From positions 1 to 63,330 of the forward strand of contig JAGXHY010000001.1 in NCBI GenBank assembly GCA_024635925.1: 63,330 nt of DNA, given 5' to 3'. Numbering within the stretch: position 1 is the stretch's first letter; each line of letters starts with the position of its first letter. The translations under genes and the position numbers were made by a program. Origin of the DNA: Bacillota bacterium (GTDB lineage Bacteria > Bacillota > TC1). Below the pieces are notes generated by a model. That model ran no database searches. It was not told where the DNA came from and saw only the letters and a list, made by a program, of their open reading frames with translations. This document shows positions 8,450 through 17,142 of the stretch, in pieces.

Positions 8450-8647
8450 ATGGCCAAGGTTTTATCCTTAAGGGATCATAGAAGAAACAAGGGTTTAAGC
8501 ATGAAAAAAGTGGCTGAATTAAGTAATATACCCTATACAAGTTATATTAGAATAGAAAAAAAGGTAGAAGTGGTAAGTATAGAACGTCTACAGGCTATTT
8601 GTGTCGTTTTGGATATATCATTAGATGAAATTTTTTTTAGTGATTAA
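8450..8647 (+). CDS. Small XRE-family regulator
   Basis: A 65-residue protein that is almost entirely a helix-turn-helix domain (MKKVAELSNIPYTSYIRIE, then ERLQAICVVLDISLDEIF). AGGAGGTGA at 8436-8444 fixes the ATG at 8450; a GTG three codons earlier overlaps that site. It is divergent from a second XRE gene and lies ahead of a Fur-like fragment and a bacteriocin locus. It may regulate that neighbourhood, but this is only positional inference. Confidence 0.8.
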   Translation: MAKVLSLRDHRRNKGLSMKKVAELSNIPYTSYIRIEKKVEVVSIERLQAICVVLDISLDEIFFSD

Positions 8648-8686
8648 TTCAATTATAAGTTGAATTTTATTAAGTGGGTGTATTTT

Positions 8687-8950
8687 TTGGATAGATGGGA
8701 TGTTTTAAATATTTTAAGGTGTCATGGTGTGGTGGCAACTCCACAGAGGTTGAAGATGTTGTCCTTTTTTCTAAAAGATTATGGTAAGCAAGATTTGTTT
8801 ATTATTGATTGTATAGATGAGGATTTTTATATGGCAAGACGGGTTCATGAGGCTTTTATGGCTGATGGTTATTTTATTTCTTTATCATGTATTTATATGA
8901 AGGTGGGTTTGTTTAAAAGGTTAGGCTTATTTGGTGATGATGTAATTTAA
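8687..8950 (+). CDS. Fur-like winged-helix fragment
   Basis: About 87 residues resembling the N-terminal DNA-binding half of Fur-family regulators: TPQRLKMLSFF, a middle helix, then FISLSCIYMKVGLFKRLGL, which matches the Fur recognition helix region (usually ISLATVYR). The metal-binding and dimerisation half is absent; the frame stops normally, so it is either a stand-alone domain or a decayed gene. The start is uncertain: TTG at 8687 follows GGGTG at a good distance; TTG at 8660 would add nine residues but lacks a ribosome site. Confidence 0.5.
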   Translation: MDRWDVLNILRCHGVVATPQRLKMLSFFLKDYGKQDLFIIDCIDEDFYMARRVHEAFMADGYFISLSCIYMKVGLFKRLGLFGDDVI

Positions 8951-9016
8951 ATATAGTAAATTTTATGCAATAAATAAAAATATTGAAGAAAAATTATTTT
9001 GAATAATAGAAATAAT

Positions 9017-9036
9017 AAGTATTAATATTAATACTT
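9017..9036. promoter_or_regulatory. 20-bp perfect palindrome before the bacteriocin gene
   Basis: Self-complementary 20-mer (AAGTATTAAT mirrored) centred at 9026/9027, 57 bases before the bacteriocin start. It could be an operator for one of the nearby helix-turn-helix proteins, or a weak AT-only terminator of the upstream gene, since T residues follow. Confidence 0.45.
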
Positions 9037-9092
9037 TTATTAACATCTGTTATTCTATTGCAATGAATAAATATTTTATGAAAGGAGAAAAA

Positions 9093-9443
9093 ATGAAACA
9101 CTTAAAAATGAAGGTCATATGGAGTACATTTTTGCTTTTAGGTATGGGTTTGGTGATAGTCAATCCAGTTAAGGCAGAAACATTTAATGTTGGTGGTGGT
9201 CTTTGGGACTATGGTTTAACCTATAATTGGATATGGCAACAGAGCCAGTATTCAAATTTTTGGCATCCCAATTGGCATAGATCATCATCCCTACAAGATA
9301 CTACTTTAATAAGATCTGTAGGAAGTAAGACAATAGGACAATATTCATATACAAAGTCTAATTCCTGGTCATATTCAAAGACCGGTTATTGGTACCCTTG
9401 GCAATGGCGTAGTTACTATGATTATTTAAATTATGGTAATTAA
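9093..9443 (+). CDS. Lactococcin-972-family bacteriocin precursor
   Basis: A 116-residue precursor. Residues 1-28 form a Sec signal peptide (basic start, hydrophobic core, cleavage expected after PVKA). The mature part begins ETFNVGGGLWDYG, which carries the GGGxWxYG signature of lactococcin 972, and is rich in Trp, Tyr and Ser with no cysteine. Lactococcin 972 binds lipid II and blocks septum formation in related cells. AAAGGAG fixes the ATG at 9093; an earlier in-frame ATG lies before the site. The next two genes are the usual partners of this family. Confidence 0.85.
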   Translation: MKHLKMKVIWSTFLLLGMGLVIVNPVKAETFNVGGGLWDYGLTYNWIWQQSQYSNFWHPNWHRSSSLQDTTLIRSVGSKTIGQYSYTKSNSWSYSKTGYWYPWQWRSYYDYLNYGN

Positions 9444-9491
9444 ATAATGAATTAATCAACTCTAATTAAAAAAAGAAAGAGAGGTGAACCG

Positions 9492-11696
9492 ATGCGTAAA
9501 ATATTATTAAGTTTATTCATAATTAATATTCTCCTCTCTTTCTTTGTATTTTATGATTTAGAAAACAATTATTTGAATGATCAAATATTTAAAAGTGGAG
9601 AAAACCAAGCTATTACTATTAGGGTTGAAAAAGAAATAAATGAGCTCAACCGTGCAACTAGTATTGAAACCATACAAAGATTGGTAGAAAAATATGAGGC
9701 AGACATCTTATACAAGGTCTATAATAACCCACCTGGACAAACCTTAAATTTAATCAAATATGTCTATTCTAAAGATAGTAATACTATATTTGGAGGTATT
9801 AGGATTAATGGTAAAGGTTTAGAAGATTATGATAAGAGTGGTAATTACTTAAGTAGTAATGTTGTTGAGGATGAAAATTGTATAGGCAATATTTTAGTTT
9901 TAAATCCTGATATAAGTTTTAAAATATCTACTTTTGAAAATTTAAAAAATGAGAAATATATACTATCAGGTTTGTATTCGGTCAATATAGATAAAAATAT
10001 GTTTAATGCATTTCTATTGGAACTTAAAAATGATTTAGGTGTAGAGGTTAGCAGGGATAATGGATTCCCAAATAATAGAGTAACAATACCACCTGTTTTA
10101 AAAATAATACCTATGATTATTATCTTTTTATTATCTGTACTTGTTGTTATATATGATTTGTTATCAAAGTTTAAAGAGCTTGGTGTAAAAAAATTAAATG
10201 GTTATAGTGATAGAAGATTAAAGTTAGAATATATTAGGAGTGTTGGACTTTTATATTTAATTGGAGTAATAGTAAGTTATTTAGTCCTTGGTATTTTATA
10301 CTTTAAATTTAGCAGTTTACTCTATATTGAACTAGTTTTTAAGTCTTTAATATATTCTGGTATTTTATTTATTATAGTATTGATAATCCTCTTGGTTCCA
10401 CTACAATATATTGAAAGAATCACTATTGCTTCTGCAATCAAGAATATGAAACCTATTAATATAATTAAGAGATTGAGCATTGGCTTTAAGATAGTTTTTA
10501 CTGGAATCCTAATAGGTTTATTTATCTTTTCTTTAAAGTTATATATCCCAGTCTATAACTTTTATTTTGATAATGTTAAGAAGTGGGAGGATACTGTTAA
10601 TTATGCTCAAGTGTCTTTAAGTTATGAAAAGCAAAATCCTACTTTTGAAGATATGATATGGGAAATGATACAGATAAAGAAACTTTATAACTATGCAAAT
10701 GATCAAGGGGGAATTCAAATTCTGGTTAAAGATATTACTAATAGTGTTAATATAGATCCTAAGACTAGAGAAGAAGAGAATTTACTTGATAATACTCTAG
10801 TTATAAATAGTAACTATCTAATAAAAAATCCTATATATGATATAAATGGTGATGTGGTAAAAATTGATGAAAATAAAAGTGTTAACTATTTATTAGTGCC
10901 GGAAAAATATGAATATTTAAAAGACAAGATAATTGAAAGGTTTGAAAATAATTATTATTCATTAAATGATGTGAACTCAGAAGCAAAAAGAGCTAGGGAA
11001 CGAAATCAAATAACCTTACATCAGAGAGCACCTGAATATTTTGATGCTGGCTTTGACACTATTGAATTAATAATAATAAAAGATGGACAAGATTACTTTA
11101 CCTATGATATAAGTGTACATCCTGAAAGCAATAATATGGTAAATAGCAGAATAGTAGAAGTTAGAACCTCAAGTACAGATTTATTTGATGAGATATCACC
11201 TAATAGTGGTTATTTTATCAAAGTAGATAACCCTGATGAACCATTTATGTCAATAAGTGATAAGGTAGCAGATCTAGGACTTAGTGCATACTATTTTCAA
11301 GCCTATAGCCTATATGGAAGTGTAGCAGGTTTTGTAAATCAGTATTTAGAGATATTAAGTCAAATAGCAGTTATATTTATAATAGGAAGCATAACCATTG
11401 CCATTCTAATAGCTTACTCTATTATGATATATATGGAAAAAGAAAAGATGGAACTAAGTATTAAAATGCTAAATGGCTATAGTTTTATGGACAGACATGG
11501 GAAAAAATTGTTAAATACCATGTTCCTATATTTCATTTATTTACCAGCCTTCTACTTTGTACGAGGTAACCCAACAGAAATGATAGCCTTAGGAATACTT
11601 ATAATATGTGTGCTCTTATTAGATGTTATAACCACATATATTTTTATTAAAATATATGAGAAAAGAAACATCAAGGACATACTGAAAGGGAATTAA
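9492..11696 (+). CDS. Bacteriocin-associated integral membrane protein (DUF1430 type)
   Basis: A 734-residue membrane protein with an N-terminal membrane segment, a first extracellular domain, a cluster of four membrane helices around residues 200-350, a large second external domain, and four C-terminal helices. Two matching stretches, KKLNGYSDR and KMLNGYSFMD, mark the repeated permease units. This is the layout of the family that accompanies lactococcin 972 genes and resembles MacB/FtsX-type permeases. It probably works with the ATPase that follows, in export or self-protection. AGAGGTGA precedes the ATG. Confidence 0.85.
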   Translation: MRKILLSLFIINILLSFFVFYDLENNYLNDQIFKSGENQAITIRVEKEINELNRATSIETIQRLVEKYEADILYKVYNNPPGQTLNLIKYVYSKDSNTIFGGIRINGKGLEDYDKSGNYLSSNVVEDENCIGNILVLNPDISFKISTFENLKNEKYILSGLYSVNIDKNMFNAFLLELKNDLGVEVSRDNGFPNNRVTIPPVLKIIPMIIIFLLSVLVVIYDLLSKFKELGVKKLNGYSDRRLKLEYIRSVGLLYLIGVIVSYLVLGILYFKFSSLLYIELVFKSLIYSGILFIIVLIILLVPLQYIERITIASAIKNMKPINIIKRLSIGFKIVFTGILIGLFIFSLKLYIPVYNFYFDNVKKWEDTVNYAQVSLSYEKQNPTFEDMIWEMIQIKKLYNYANDQGGIQILVKDITNSVNIDPKTREEENLLDNTLVINSNYLIKNPIYDINGDVVKIDENKSVNYLLVPEKYEYLKDKIIERFENNYYSLNDVNSEAKRARERNQITLHQRAPEYFDAGFDTIELIIIKDGQDYFTYDISVHPESNNMVNSRIVEVRTSSTDLFDEISPNSGYFIKVDNPDEPFMSISDKVADLGLSAYYFQAYSLYGSVAGFVNQYLEILSQIAVIFIIGSITIAILIAYSIMIYMEKEKMELSIKMLNGYSFMDRHGKKLLNTMFLYFIYLPAFYFVRGNPTEMIALGILIICVLLLDVITTYIFIKIYEKRNIKDILKGN

Positions 11697-11697
11697 A

Positions 11698-12348
11698 ATG
11701 GAAGCAATAATAAAATTAAAGAATATCAATAAAAAATATGGTGAACAGATAGTATTAAAAAATATCAATCTAGAAATACCTAGAGGGAGTATGACTGGAA
11801 TAGTAGGTGAGAGTGGATCAGGAAAAACTACTCTATTAAACATAATAGGATTGTTGGAGAAAGCAGACAGGGGTAGATTAGTTATTGATAATGAGATAAT
11901 TAGGGATAGATATTTAGGACAAAAAACTAGATACTTAAGGTCTAAAATTAATTATTTATTTCAAAACTTTGCTTTAATAGATAATCAAACTGTTGATTAT
12001 AATCTTGATATTGGTTTAAAGTATGTAGTTGGTAATAGGGAGAAAAAAGAAAAGATGAAGGAAGATATTCTTGAGAAGGTAGGTTTGGAAGGTTTTAGAA
12101 ATAAAAAGGTCTTTCAACTAAGTGGTGGAGAACAACAAAGGGTATCTATTGCTAGAGCATTGTTAAAGCCTTGTGAAGTAATTCTTGCTGATGAACCAAC
12201 TGGGTCTTTAGATGAAAAAAATGCTAAAGTTGTATTGGATTTCCTTACAGATTTAAATAAAGTAGGGAAGACCATAATAATCGTTACTCATAATCTTGAG
12301 ATAGCCAAACTATGTGACCATACTATTAGAATAAGTAAAGATAATTAA
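11698..12348 (+). CDS. ABC transporter ATPase of the bacteriocin locus
   Basis: A 216-residue ATPase with Walker A GESGSGKT (37-44), Q-loop Q89, signature LSGGE (141-145), Walker B VILADE (161-166) and switch His198. It belongs to the MacB/LolD-like group; a close subgroup is specific to lactococcin 972 loci. It starts one base after the membrane protein stop, so the two are translationally coupled and likely form one complex for export of, or immunity to, the bacteriocin. Confidence 0.9.
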   Translation: MEAIIKLKNINKKYGEQIVLKNINLEIPRGSMTGIVGESGSGKTTLLNIIGLLEKADRGRLVIDNEIIRDRYLGQKTRYLRSKINYLFQNFALIDNQTVDYNLDIGLKYVVGNREKKEKMKEDILEKVGLEGFRNKKVFQLSGGEQQRVSIARALLKPCEVILADEPTGSLDEKNAKVVLDFLTDLNKVGKTIIIVTHNLEIAKLCDHTIRISKDN

Positions 12349-12423
12349 TATTAGTTAAATATCTTTTATCTTGTTATAAATCTGTGCTACAATTAATAAA
12401 ATAGTATAGGAAGGGTGAGTTTA

Positions 12424-12777
12424 ATGGATTTAAAAATCAAAGAAGCAATTACCTGGGGTCGTGTTGTAGCAATTTTAGGTTTTATTAGTAGTGGTTTGAC
12501 AATGCTTACATTTATTGGTATTCCAGTTGGAGTTCTTATGTTATTAGGTTTTGTAAAATTAAATAATGCAACAGATGAATTGAAAGCAATTAGTCAAAAA
12601 GGTGGAAATAGAACAGCTGAGGACTATGAAGAAGTTATTAGCCTATATGGTAAGTGTTATAAAATGATCGGTATCGGTGCTATAGTATCAGTTATAATGT
12701 CAATTATAGGAATGATACTTTATGCACTATTTTTTGTATTTTTATTTGCAAGTTTTAATGGTTATACTTCTTACTAG
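12424..12777 (+). CDS. Small membrane protein (DUF5362-like)
   Basis: A 117-residue protein with hydrophobic segments at about 15-45 and 75-110 and a soluble charged stretch between them. It looks like the DUF5362 group of uncharacterised membrane proteins. AGGAAGGGTGAG fixes the ATG at 12424. It begins 75 bases after the ABC ATPase; whether it belongs to the bacteriocin locus is not clear. Confidence 0.65.
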   Translation: MDLKIKEAITWGRVVAILGFISSGLTMLTFIGIPVGVLMLLGFVKLNNATDELKAISQKGGNRTAEDYEEVISLYGKCYKMIGIGAIVSVIMSIIGMILYALFFVFLFASFNGYTSY

Positions 12778-12800
12778 GTTTATTTATAGGTATTTATTAA

Positions 12801-12829
12801 TAGGTGAAGTTTTACTTCGCCTATTTTAT
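12801..12829 (+). terminator. Terminator after the DUF5362-like gene
   Basis: Stem AATAGGTGAAG / CTTCGCCTATT with one G-T pair and a TTTTA loop, then T residues. Confidence 0.7.
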
Positions 12830-12842
12830 TTAAGGAGAAAAT

Positions 12843-13334
12843 ATGTCAATTGAAGGGATTCTGTTCTATTTTTTAAGAGCTTTGATTTTTGCATTTAGTC
12901 TAATATTAGTTTATGTAATTGTTCAAAAAAAAAAGGATAGAAAAATATCAGTACCTGTTGTTTTAACTATTCTTTATTTAGGTGCTCTTATGAATATAAC
13001 TTTTATTAGAGGTGGTATAGATTTAACAGGAACTAGAGGACCTTGGCAAATGGAACCATTGACTTGGACTATTTATCAATTAAGAGGTGGCTTATGGACC
13101 TTCCTTTATCCTTTTCTTGGAAATGTTTTCTGGTTTATTCCAATGGGGATATTATTAGCAAGAAAATACAAGATTTTACCTACACTTTTATTAGCTGGTT
13201 TAATATCTTTTTCCATAGAAAGTTTACAATGGATTTTCAATAATGGAATAAGCGATATTGATGATATTATCTTTAATATTACTGGAGCTTTTGTGGGTTA
13301 CCTTCTTTACTATATGTTTGTTAAGAAAAAATAA
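12843..13334 (+). CDS. VanZ-family membrane protein
   Basis: A 163-residue protein with about five membrane segments and the VanZ signature: GNVFWFIPMG in the middle, then SIESLQW and SDIDDIIFNITGAFVGY near the end. VanZ gives low-level teicoplanin resistance in enterococci, but most chromosomal members have no known role in resistance. AAGGAG lies before the ATG at 12843. It stands alone between two terminators or promoters. Confidence 0.85.
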   Translation: MSIEGILFYFLRALIFAFSLILVYVIVQKKKDRKISVPVVLTILYLGALMNITFIRGGIDLTGTRGPWQMEPLTWTIYQLRGGLWTFLYPFLGNVFWFIPMGILLARKYKILPTLLLAGLISFSIESLQWIFNNGISDIDDIIFNITGAFVGYLLYYMFVKKK

Positions 13335-13352
13335 TTAAGATCATTTATATGT

Positions 13353-13381
13353 TTGACTACAAAAGTATTGAGTAATATAAT
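13353..13381 (+). promoter_or_regulatory. Promoter of the TM2-domain gene
   Basis: TTGACT at 13353-13358 and TATAAT at 13376-13381 with 17 bases between. Confidence 0.75.
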
Positions 13382-13417
13382 GAAGGTAACAAAATATTGC
13401 TTGAAAGGAGTATTATT

Positions 13418-13636
13418 ATGGTATCATCAAGATCAAGATTAGTAGCACTTTTATTATGTATTTTTGTTGGACCTTTAGGAATCCATCGTTTCTATGTTGG
13501 TAAAGTAGGAACAGGAATTCTATGGCTGCTAACTGGAGGACTATTTGGTATTGGTTGGGTAGTTGATTTAATAATGATTATTTTAGGAAGTTTCACTGAC
13601 AAATCAGGATTTTTTGTGTCAGACTGGAATGCTTAA
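13418..13636 (+). CDS. TM2-domain protein
   Basis: A 72-residue protein with two membrane helices and the TM2 signature: [12 protein letters not shown], then a glycine-rich turn and [13 protein letters not shown]2 proteins are small membrane proteins of unknown function, common next to membrane or zinc-ribbon proteins. AAAGGAG fixes the ATG at 13418. It has its own promoter and terminator. Confidence 0.85.
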   Translation: MVSSRSRLVALLLCIFVGPLGIHRFYVGKVGTGILWLLTGGLFGIGWVVDLIMIILGSFTDKSGFFVSDWNA

Positions 13637-13657
13637 AAAAGAAATTAAATGATAGAT

Positions 13658-13688
13658 AAAACCTATCCTATTTGGGGTAGGTTTTTTT
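13658..13688 (+). terminator. Terminator of the TM2 gene
   Basis: Stem AAACCTATCC paired with GGGTAGGTTT (one T-G pair), then seven T residues. Confidence 0.8.
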
Positions 13689-13786
13689 ATATTATATTTT
13701 AATATAATATAGTTAAAAAGGTTGGGTTTGAATATGTTATAATTAGCTTAATAAACTTAATTAGAGAATTAATAGAGGTGATAAAT

Positions 13787-14845
13787 ATGAAAAAAATATT
13801 AACAATATTCCTATTACTACTGATGGTTTTAGTATTTGGTTGTAATAAATCAGAGGAGAAAAAAGAGGAGAAGAAAGTTGAATTAAATCTAGTAGACTAT
13901 TACCCAGTTTTAGAAAACACACAATATGTTTACAAAGGTGAAGGTAATGAATTTGCAGAGTATTCTAGCTTTGTTGACTACACCTTAAATAATAGATTCC
14001 AGGTAAAAGTTGATAATCCTGGAACATCTCTTGCTAAAGTATATGAATTAGAAGATGGAGTATTAAAAGAAATCTATAGTAAAGGAGAAATTTACTATAG
14101 AGAAGATTATCTTAGAAATCCCAATTTGATGGATAATTTAATTGAAAACATTATTTTACAAGAACCACTTGAAACGGGCAATTCTTGGACCTTGGAGGAT
14201 GGTAGTAAAAGAGAAATAACTGGCACAGAAGTAGATGTTAAAGTTCCTTATGGAGAGTTTAAAGCTATTGAAGTTACTACTACAATATCAAGTGGCATAA
14301 CAAAAGACTACTATGCTAAAGATGTAGGCTTAGTTCAAAGTATATTTATTGCCGGTTCTGATGAAGTTAGTTCATCACTAGATAAAGTGGTGGAAAATGT
14401 CCCATATGTTAGCAAGGTTAATTTCTACTATCCTAATCTTAATGAAGATAAATACTATTTTATAGTTTCAGATGTTGAATTTAATACAAATGACATAACT
14501 AGAAAAACACTCGAAACAGCTTATAAATCTAATTATACTGATGGTATGAAAGATTTAAATATTGGAAATGTATTAACTCAAAATACAAAGATAAACTATT
14601 TGTTTATTGATAATTATCAGACTGTACATATTGACTTAAATAATGCATTTATAACTGAAATGAATGCAGGCTCATATTATGAAATAATGCTACTACATTC
14701 TATAGTAAACACCTTTGGTTCATACTATAATGTGGAGAAAGTTATTCCAACAATAGACAGTGATAATTACTCATCTGGACATATTCATCTTCAAGATGGA
14801 GAATATTTAAAAACTGATTTTTCAAAAGCAGTTAAGTTAAATTAA
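13787..14845 (+). CDS. GerMN-domain lipoprotein
   Basis: A 352-residue lipoprotein: signal peptide ending in the lipobox LVFGC (Cys19), a Lys/Glu-rich linker, a beta-rich middle domain, and a C-terminal GerMN domain (INYLFIDNYQTVHIDLNNAF, then LHSIVNTFGSYYNVEKV). GerMN domains occur in the spore germination protein GerM and in envelope lipoproteins, where they are thought to touch peptidoglycan. AGAGGTG fixes the ATG at 13787. It does not by itself prove the organism makes spores. Confidence 0.8.
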   Translation: MKKILTIFLLLLMVLVFGCNKSEEKKEEKKVELNLVDYYPVLENTQYVYKGEGNEFAEYSSFVDYTLNNRFQVKVDNPGTSLAKVYELEDGVLKEIYSKGEIYYREDYLRNPNLMDNLIENIILQEPLETGNSWTLEDGSKREITGTEVDVKVPYGEFKAIEVTTTISSGITKDYYAKDVGLVQSIFIAGSDEVSSSLDKVVENVPYVSKVNFYYPNLNEDKYYFIVSDVEFNTNDITRKTLETAYKSNYTDGMKDLNIGNVLTQNTKINYLFIDNYQTVHIDLNNAFITEMNAGSYYEIMLLHSIVNTFGSYYNVEKVIPTIDSDNYSSGHIHLQDGEYLKTDFSKAVKLN

Positions 14846-14897
14846 TAATTTTAGTATTTTGGCTAGAAATGACCTCTATTATTAAGAATGATGATAA

Positions 14898-14926
14898 TTG
14901 ACAAAAAAAGTTAAGGATGGTAAACT
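14898..14926 (+). promoter_or_regulatory. Promoter of the small Cys-rich protein gene
   Basis: TTGACA at 14898-14903 and TAAACT at 14921-14926 with 17 bases between, directly ahead of AAGGAGG. Confidence 0.7.
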
Positions 14927-14955
14927 TAATGTGTGGAGAAAAGGAGGGATGACTA

Positions 14956-15084
14956 ATGATAGATTATTTAATATATGCATTTATCATTTCTGCAATTGGA
15001 CTTAGCATTAAGAGAGTATTCTTTCACAAAAAGAAAAAAACATCTTGTGGTGGTAATTGTCAAAATTGCCAAATATATAAATAA
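14956..15084 (+). CDS. FeoB-associated-type Cys-rich membrane protein
   Basis: A 42-residue protein: one membrane helix near the N-terminus, a basic stretch (HKKKKTS), and the cysteine cluster CGGNCQNC, which is the pattern of the FeoB-associated Cys-rich family (PF12669). Those proteins normally follow feoAB in Fe(II) uptake operons; no feo gene is in this window. AAGGAGG precedes the ATG, and it has its own promoter and hairpin, so it is a free-standing unit. Confidence 0.75.
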   Translation: MIDYLIYAFIISAIGLSIKRVFFHKKKKTSCGGNCQNCQIYK

Positions 15085-15098
15085 TATTGTTTATTTTT

Positions 15099-15140
15099 TA
15101 AAAAAGAGGGATTTGAAATACATTCCTTCTTTTTTTTCTT
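15099..15140 (+). terminator. Probable terminator after the Cys-rich protein gene
   Basis: An A-rich arm AAAAAAGAGGGAT faces ATTCCTTCTTTTTT across a short loop, with a small mismatch, and ends in a long T run. Confidence 0.55.
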
Positions 15141-15206
15141 TTTAATTGACATTCTTAATGATATAATTAGATAATATTAAAATTCAAGAAATGATAGGTA
15201 GGACAA

Positions 15207-16394
15207 ATGAAAAAGTTTTTATTATTATTATTTGCAGTATCCTTGAGCATTACCATATTAATGGGGGAGTCAGTTAAAGCACAAAATATTTATACTATTA
15301 AGGAACAATTTACTGACCCAAATTTAAGAACAGCAATATGCCTACTTCTTAATAAAACAGAAACAGATACAATTAATACAGGTGAAGCAGAAGAAATAAA
15401 CAGCTTAATTCTTAATGACAAAGGTATTAAAAGTATAGAAGGCTTAAGTATTTTTACAAACCTTATTTTATTAGACTTAAGTCAAAATAAAATTGAAGAT
15501 ATCCCAAAGGAAATTGAAAAACTACAAAATCTTAGAATATTAATAATTAACGATAATAATCTTAACCACTTAGGACCTGGAATCATGGCTTTAACAAAAC
15601 TAGAAGTTCTAGGGGCAAATAATAATAGAATAAGAAAATTATCAAGTGAATTTGGTAAATTTGATAAATTAGAACAACTACAATTACAAAAGAATTTAAT
15701 AAGAAATCTACCAAATGAAATATCAGGAATGAAAGCACTTGAATTATTAATTCTAGAAGATAACCTGATAGAAGAATTACCTAAAGAAATTGGAGCTTTA
15801 ACTACTCTTACTATTTTGAACCTTGGAAATAACCGTTTAGAAAAAATTCCAAGTGAAATAGGAAATTTACGTAAAGCATACTTTTTAGATTTTTCTAAAA
15901 ATCATATACATGAAATGGATATTAATTTATTTAAAAAGCTTGATGGATTTAAAGCTGTCTATTTCTTCAATCAAACCTATAGTGAAAACATTGATAATAG
16001 TGGAATTGTCTTTCAAGATATGAAGTTTGATGGTTTAGAAATATATACTTTAGATTTAGGTTTTACAATAACACAAGTGTTAAATAAACCAGACGGAACA
16101 GAAGTTCTACTTGAAGGATCAATTCATGGAGCTAATGTAATAATTCCAGCTAATTATCTTGATATTAGTGGAGAATATACGTTAAGGACTACCCTAACTG
16201 GTGGTACGAAAGATTCCTTTGGTGACCAAGCAGGGACCCCATCAGTTTACAGTCAGAAATTTAAGATAAATGAAACAAAAAGCTTGCCTGAAAATAATAA
16301 AATTATCTATTTATATGGCTCAATAGTTGCCTTTTTACTAGGTTTAGTATTATTAGTCTCTATAAGACTCTTTAAAAATAAAGGAGGCTTTTAG
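15207..16394 (+). CDS. Leucine-rich-repeat surface protein with C-terminal anchor
   Basis: A 395-residue protein: signal peptide (cleavage expected near VKA, residue 25), then about seven leucine-rich repeats of 23 residues between residues 80 and 245 (LDLSQNKIEDIPKEIEKL and similar), then a beta-rich domain, and one membrane helix near residues 365-385 followed by a basic tail. It would display the repeats outside the cell. There is no LPXTG motif. LRR domains bind proteins or sugars; the ligand is unknown. It is the first gene of the run that ends with the heliorhodopsin. Confidence 0.8.
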   Translation: MKKFLLLLFAVSLSITILMGESVKAQNIYTIKEQFTDPNLRTAICLLLNKTETDTINTGEAEEINSLILNDKGIKSIEGLSIFTNLILLDLSQNKIEDIPKEIEKLQNLRILIINDNNLNHLGPGIMALTKLEVLGANNNRIRKLSSEFGKFDKLEQLQLQKNLIRNLPNEISGMKALELLILEDNLIEELPKEIGALTTLTILNLGNNRLEKIPSEIGNLRKAYFLDFSKNHIHEMDINLFKKLDGFKAVYFFNQTYSENIDNSGIVFQDMKFDGLEIYTLDLGFTITQVLNKPDGTEVLLEGSIHGANVIIPANYLDISGEYTLRTTLTGGTKDSFGDQAGTPSVYSQKFKINETKSLPENNKIIYLYGSIVAFLLGLVLLVSIRLFKNKGGF

Positions 16395-17140
16395 TGGATT
16401 TTGATCAGATATTTTTTTATTTCATATTATATAGCTTTCTTGGATTTATTTTAGAAACTTTTTACAGGTCTTTTTTGATTAGGAAATTAGCTTATCCAGG
16501 ATTTCTATATGGTCCTTATTGTCCAATTTATGGATTTGGCCTAATATCTTTACTCATCTTCTTAGTTCCTTTAAAAGGTGGCTTGTGGCTGTTTTTACCA
16601 GCTGCTTTTTTACTAACATCAGGTTTAGAATATGTAACAAGTTATTTACTAGAAAAACTTTTAGGGATTAGATTATGGGATTATAAAGAAAAAAAAATTA
16701 ATATTAATGGGAGAGTGTCTTTAGAATTTTCAATTTATTGGACAGTTCTATCATTTTTATTTGTGTATTTTATTCATCCTTTTTTTCAAGCTATACCAGA
16801 ATATTTAAATTCTATTAGCATTTTGAGTATATTAAAATATATTTTAATTCCAATTCTTTTCATAGATTTTATATTTTCTGTTAATAAAGCAATATTTACA
16901 AGAAAGGAAATTTCTGCTCTTTCTTTAGTGTTAGCTGAGATGGATAATCTTAAGGACAATGCTGGAGAACGTATAGAAAACTTAAAAGCTGATTATGAAG
17001 AGTTATTGTCTAAATTAATAAAGGCTAACAGGAATTTATTAAGTTATAGAATTAGTTCAACGAAATTCCCTAAAGTAATCCAAGTTATAAAGGATGCTAG
17101 AAAAAATATGAATTTTATGAAGTGGTTTAAGGAGGATTAG
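16394..17140 (+). CDS. CmpB-family membrane protein (PF06541)
   Basis: A 248-residue protein with five or so membrane segments and the family signature FLYGPYCPIYGFG near residues 38-50, then GLEYVTSYLLEKLLGIRLWDY. It is called a putative ABC transporter permease (CmpB), but the function is unproven. The C-terminal 80 residues form a charged coiled-coil-like tail in the cytoplasm. It starts with GTG overlapping the LRR gene stop by one base, behind AGGAGG, so the two are coupled. Confidence 0.8.
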   Translation: MDFDQIFFYFILYSFLGFILETFYRSFLIRKLAYPGFLYGPYCPIYGFGLISLLIFLVPLKGGLWLFLPAAFLLTSGLEYVTSYLLEKLLGIRLWDYKEKKININGRVSLEFSIYWTVLSFLFVYFIHPFFQAIPEYLNSISILSILKYILIPILFIDFIFSVNKAIFTRKEISALSLVLAEMDNLKDNAGERIENLKADYEELLSKLIKANRNLLSYRISSTKFPKVIQVIKDARKNMNFMKWFKED

Positions 17141-17142
17141 TA

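Noticed and set aside
8660-8950. Full-length Fur/PerR
   Set aside because: The metal-binding second half is absent; only the DNA-binding part is present.
7936-12348. Prophage remnant
   Set aside because: Two XRE genes suggested it, but no integrase, structural, lysis or attachment sequence is visible; the rest is a bacteriocin locus.
12843-13334. Glycopeptide-resistance cluster around VanZ
   Set aside because: No vanH, vanA, vanX, vanR or vanS gene is near; the VanZ-family gene stands alone.
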